This document shows, piece after piece, positions 60,401 to 64,000 of a DNA stretch of 64,000 nucleotides. This stretch comes from Caprimulgus europaeus. Taxonomy: Eukaryota > Chordata > Aves > Caprimulgiformes > Caprimulgidae. Each line of letters starts with the position of its first letter. The first letter of the stretch is position 1. Location of the stretch: positions 30,942,037 to 31,006,036 of the forward strand of contig OU015525.1 of the NCBI GenBank assembly GCA_907165065.1, read 5' to 3'. A program made the position numbers and the translations under genes. The notes under the pieces are model-generated. The model searched no databases, had not been told where the DNA came from, and saw nothing but the letters and a program-made list of their open reading frames with translations.

Positions 60401-61350
60401 AGTTTTCATTACACCTAATAACAATATAAGCAACATTAGGGATTATAACTTCAGTCTGCAGAAAATCACCTTGGCAATGGTGGAATAAATGGTTTGTGGA
60501 CAGTCAGTGTGTAACAAACAAGTTATTATTCCCTCTAAGTGCAAATACTGTTGAACAGCTGTGTGCAGGTTCAACTTTCCAGCAGAGAGCTGGAAAGACT
60601 GGGGCAGTCGTAAGGCATCGACTCACATGTGATGCTGACTAAATGCAGATGGCTTAAGTGGTTCCTGTCTTCAGTTCTATGCTTTGCCTCTCTCTCAGAG
60701 GCTGCTGTTGCTGCAGCGGTGCTGGCTGAGTGATATATGAAATATGTGTGTTTACATTTATGAGCCAAACTGTAAAAATGTGTTTGGGAGCAGAGTCACA
60801 TAAGCCAACACTTGTAGCTGCTAAAATTCTTGTGGCTGGGAAGTACGAGTGGAGCATTCCTTGACTGCTGCCTGCAGCTGACGAGCAGTGACTGGTAGAA
60901 ATGACTGTGATTCAAAATGGGTAGAGGAAAAGTTCCAAGTTTTGTTTATTTGTGCTTTCCATATTGAAAACCTGTTAAATTGGATCAGGTAGAAAAAATA
61001 ATTCCAGTAATTGCAAGAATGTGGTTTAGCATGGTTAGAAATGGCACGGGGGTCTCATGACCATTCCTGCTCTTTGCCTGCCTAAGAAAACTTCGATCTT
61101 CCACACAGATGCCAGTGCTGACAATTTGGGGGCATTATTGACAAAATCATTTGGAGCAAAGGTTAATTTTTCAGAGCAGCAGTCTGTGTCATTGTAGAGG
61201 GAAGAACATTGTATTTGGAAGAACTTTGGGATTAGCTCTGGGTCTAGACTTGACATCTTGACACCAGCTTGGCAAACACTAGCAACAAATGCTGTAGTGT
61301 GATTTTGCAATTCTGCAGAGGCCTGGACAAGGAGCGCATTAGTCTTGTGC
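54403..61350 (+). other. Intron 2, fifth part
   Basis: AT-rich intron with no supported exon. It has G/T-rich low-complexity text at 55585-55662 and scattered homopolymers. The frames around 55286-56040 are open on several registers because of moderately higher GC content but show no recognisable protein. No named repeat was found until the second LTR. Confidence 0.55.
55585..55662. repeat. G/T-rich low-complexity tract
   Basis: Text of the form GGTTTT/GGGTTTT/TTTGG repeats over about 80 bp, the reverse-complement type of the A/C-rich tract at 37165-37250. Likely slippage-derived. Confidence 0.65.
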
Positions 61351-62360
61351 TGTGATGGTTTGTCCCAGTAGGACCATGCGGTCCTGCGCTCACCCCCCCA
61401 CCCCAACCTGGTGAGATGGGACAGGAGACCCAACAAAGGGGTACGGGAATGAGGGACAGGGACAGCTCACTCACCAGTTATGGTCATGGGCAAAACGGAC
61501 TCAACCTGGGGAAGAAAATCAATTTGATTAGTTGCCATTCATCCGAGTAGAGCAGTGAGACATAACAACCACATCTTACAACACCTTCCCCCTCCCCTCC
61601 CTTATTTTCTGGGCTCAAATCACTTTGCTCCCAGTTTCTCCACCTTCCCCCTCCAGTGGCACAGCGGGCAGGGAATGGGGGTTGCAGTCAGTTCACCTCT
61701 GCTGCTCTTCCCAGCATGAAAGTCCAGGAACAAGATGTTCCAAGACGAGCTTCCCATGGAGTCACGGACCTCTTTGGGCTCAGCTCCCAGCTCTGGCATG
61801 GGGACGTCCACAGGCTCTTGACTGACCTTGGGTCCAGTGCACCTCCTCACCCCCGGCTCTGGCATCAGGCGACTCAGAGTCTCAACTCAGTCACACTTGC
61901 CCTCAGGCTTAGCATTACTGCTCCAGCGTAGAGTACTTCATGCTCTACATGTGGGTGTCTGCTGCACTGTTGAACCTCTGTGGGCTACAAAGATCTCCTT
62001 TGCCTTCTCCTACTCCATGCAGTTGAACTGGGTGTCTGAGGATCTCTATCCTCCCCCTCCTCCTCCTTCCTCCTGGAACGAAGCTCTCTTTGTTTAGGCC
62101 GATGGTCGTCTTTTGTTCAGGTCAGTGGCCTCTCCTCCAAGTTCACCTCGCCTTCTTCTTTTCAGGACAGTCCTTCCCCTCACAAACATGGATTCCAGAG
62201 GTGTTTCTCTAGTGCTCATTGGCCCCAGCCTGGGCTGGGGGGTCTCTGCCTTGGAGCCAGGGGAGCTTTTGTGAAGCTTATCACAAGGTGGCCCCTTTCC
62301 CCACTACCAAAAACCGCACCCCTCCCCTGCCCCCCCCCACAGCCCCCAACCCAACAAACA
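61351..62360. mobile_element. Second LTR of the same endogenous retrovirus family
   Basis: The unit starts TGTGATGGTTTGTCC and ends ...AACCCAACAAACA. Between these ends it follows the LTR at 47697-48727 segment by segment and in the same orientation: 'GGTGAGATGGGACAGGAGAC', 'GACAGCTCACTCACCAGTTA', 'CATGAAAGTCCAGGAACAAG', 'TTCCCATGGAGTCACGGAC' and 'GTGAAGCTTATCACAAGGTGG'. Differences are scattered substitutions and small indels. I find no convincing target-site duplication, so its outer ends are approximate or one flank has decayed. No retroviral genes adjoin it. Confidence 0.72.
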
Positions 62361-63822
62361 CGCACAGAAGAGCATTGTTGGAAGGCTGATTGCGAAGATG
62401 AGGGATCATCTTCTCTGGGATATCAGGAGCCTGTGGTCATTTTGTCCTCATCTGTTGCAGAAGCGCACACATTAGTGGCTCATCCACAGCTGGATGAAGG
62501 AGTAGGGACAGTCGGAATATGCAGAGCAGCTGAAAGCTTCTCACAGAGTGAATTTTCATACTGGGATATTAGGTAGTTGGAAAGTCATCTGGCAGGGTTG
62601 GTCTTCAGAAAATCTAGCATCTCCACGTCATCCCTGAAGAAAGGTCTTCTGAGCCCAGAGGAATTTGGCATTCTGAGTGAAATCCTCCTCTGCAGGCAAG
62701 AGCACCTGATGGGTGACGGATTCAGGTGTTAGCTGGTTATAGCAGATACCCAAGACCTTTCCAGTACTTGATGGTTACCGTATGGCTGCTGTGCTCTTTG
62801 CAGAAGCTTTGGCTGAAGGAAAGGAGGGTTTCTATGGATATAATCAGAACACAGCAGTGTTTTGGTTCCAGTGTTTTGGTTTTGGCACTGATGTGTTGCA
62901 AAAGACAGTCATGAGACCTAAGCTGTTGTGCAGCATGGGAAAGTGTTCATCGGCATCTGCGTGGGTCTGTGCCTCAGCCAGAAAGCAGCTGTGAACTGTT
63001 TCATGGACAAGTTTGAAGTTTGCTCACTAAAGTATTGGCTTTGACTGTAGCATAGTTTCCAGTTAATGAGCCTTCCACCTCATGAGTGAAATAGGATTCT
63101 AGAAAGGGGACTGCAGCCAGCATGTCCTATTCCTCTTGGTGACGTACTGATCAACGATGGAAAACATCAGATAGCCGAATAATTCTCATATTGGGCTTTA
63201 AAGACTCAACCTGATCGATTAAATGGAGCTCCTGGCATGGCACAGAGGAAATTCTAGAAACTCTACAATGCAGAATAGAGTGGGGGAAAATGTCCTTTTG
63301 TAAGAACAAATTTAACTTGATCTCTAGTAAATGAGAATATGGTCTTGGATGATCAGTCATATGTTTGAAAGCAGACATTTGCAGGAAGCTGTCTGCTTTC
63401 ATTCCACTATCCCACAAGGATGGGAAGCAAAGGATGCTAAACCTAGTGGGTTTAGTAGTTTTATTTTGGTACATTCACTCTTCAGAAATTGTACATTGTC
63501 AGGAAGAGAGGAAAAAAGTGGGGAGAAAAAGTGATAGTATATAAATTTTTACAGACAAAGAAAATCATACATTGTCTAAAAAAAACATGACTCATTGAGC
63601 AATGTGTCACTGAACCCTGTTTTTTGGGCAGCCTCCATTGTTCTCCAGATCCTCTCCTCCCTCCCCTGGAAAGCTAGCTGCCCTCCTCTCCCTTACTGCC
63701 ACTTCCCCATGCCCTCTCCTCCAGCTTAGCTGCAGTTCATAGTTCTTCCCTGCCCTGCAGAGAGTAATGTATGTTATTAATGTAACTAGTACTCTTACCT
63801 GGTTTTGCATCTCCGTGTCTTC
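62361..63822 (+). other. Intron 2, last part before the right-edge CR1
   Basis: Unremarkable intronic DNA; open frames up to about 107 codons lie on both strands without recognisable product. A C/T-rich stretch is present at about 63640-63720. No exon was found. Confidence 0.55.
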
Positions 63823-64000
63823 ATAGAATCTTTAAGGTTGGAAAAGACCTCTTAAGATCATCAAGTTCAATCGTCAACCCAACACCACCATGCCCACTAA
63901 ACCGTGTCCCTAAGCACCACATCTACACGTCTTTTAAATACAGGGATGGTGACTCCACCACTTCCCTGGGCAGCCTGTTCCAATGCTTGACAACCCTTTC
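63823..64000 (-). mobile_element. CR1 LINE 3' end, minus orientation, cut by the window edge
   Basis: TCATAGAATCTTTAAGGTTG, then 'GAAAAGACCTCTTAAGATCA', 'CCATGCCCACTAAACCGTGT', 'CCCTAAGCACCACATCTACA' and 'GGGATGGTGACTCCACCACT' to 'CCTGTTCCAATGCTTGACAA'. This is the antisense 3' end of a different CR1 subfamily from the 18824 and 54232 copies (it has the 'CACCACATCTACACGTCTTTTAAATAC' segment). The element continues beyond the window. Confidence 0.92.

Noticed and set aside
47697-62360. Complete provirus with two LTRs
   Set aside because: The 12.6 kb between the LTRs holds intron-like DNA and CR1 copies with no retroviral genes, and the first LTR has its own flanking repeat.

Overview
The window looks like nuclear DNA of a bird. 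It is mostly AT-rich, non-coding sequence carrying many CR1 LINE fragments (full-strength 3' ends with the usual ATTCTATGA-like tails), two long terminal repeats of an avian endogenous retrovirus type, a few older sauropsid repeat relics and dinucleotide microsatellites. One strong CpG island sits near the left edge. No prokaryotic features, tRNA, rRNA or CRISPR array were found.

One protein-coding gene on the + strand is supported, and only its start is inside the window. Exon 1 (ATG at 2537, donor after 2818) lies in the CpG island and encodes 94 residues: a basic N-terminus, a Pro/Ala/Gly-rich stretch and a long acidic run. A phase-0 intron of about 20.6 kb follows. Exon 2 (23419-23666) joins in frame, adds 82 codons plus 2 nt, and ends at a good GTAAGG donor. 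The joined protein has low-complexity, disordered character and a KEN tripeptide at about residues 151-153. I do not recognise the family and give no symbol. No third exon was found, so 23667 to the right edge (over 40 kb) is read as the second intron, possibly with other genes inside it that I cannot see.

Layout: 1-1970 upstream flank; 1975-3420 CpG island, promoter, 5' UTR and exon 1; 2819-23418 intron 1, with a nested pair of CR1 elements (8048-9826), two further CR1 tails, an old sauropsid repeat relic near 17.4 kb, an 18-bp minisatellite and a 76-bp tandem duplication; 23419-23666 exon 2; 23667-64000 intron 2, with a complex palindromic repeat at 26792-26990, a CpG-rich patch near 30.3 kb that could be a minus-strand exon, a CpG/CRE patch near 46.45 kb, two same-orientation ERV LTRs about 13.7 kb apart, a 1.4-kb CR1 with remains of reverse transcriptase (52565-53992), and a CR1 tail cut by the right edge.

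Nothing here looks like a new enzymatic or defence system. The items most worth checking are the unidentified gene, the near-perfect quasi-palindrome at 26.8 kb, the nested CR1 insertion with a 7-bp flanking repeat, and the candidate minus-strand exon at 30.3 kb.
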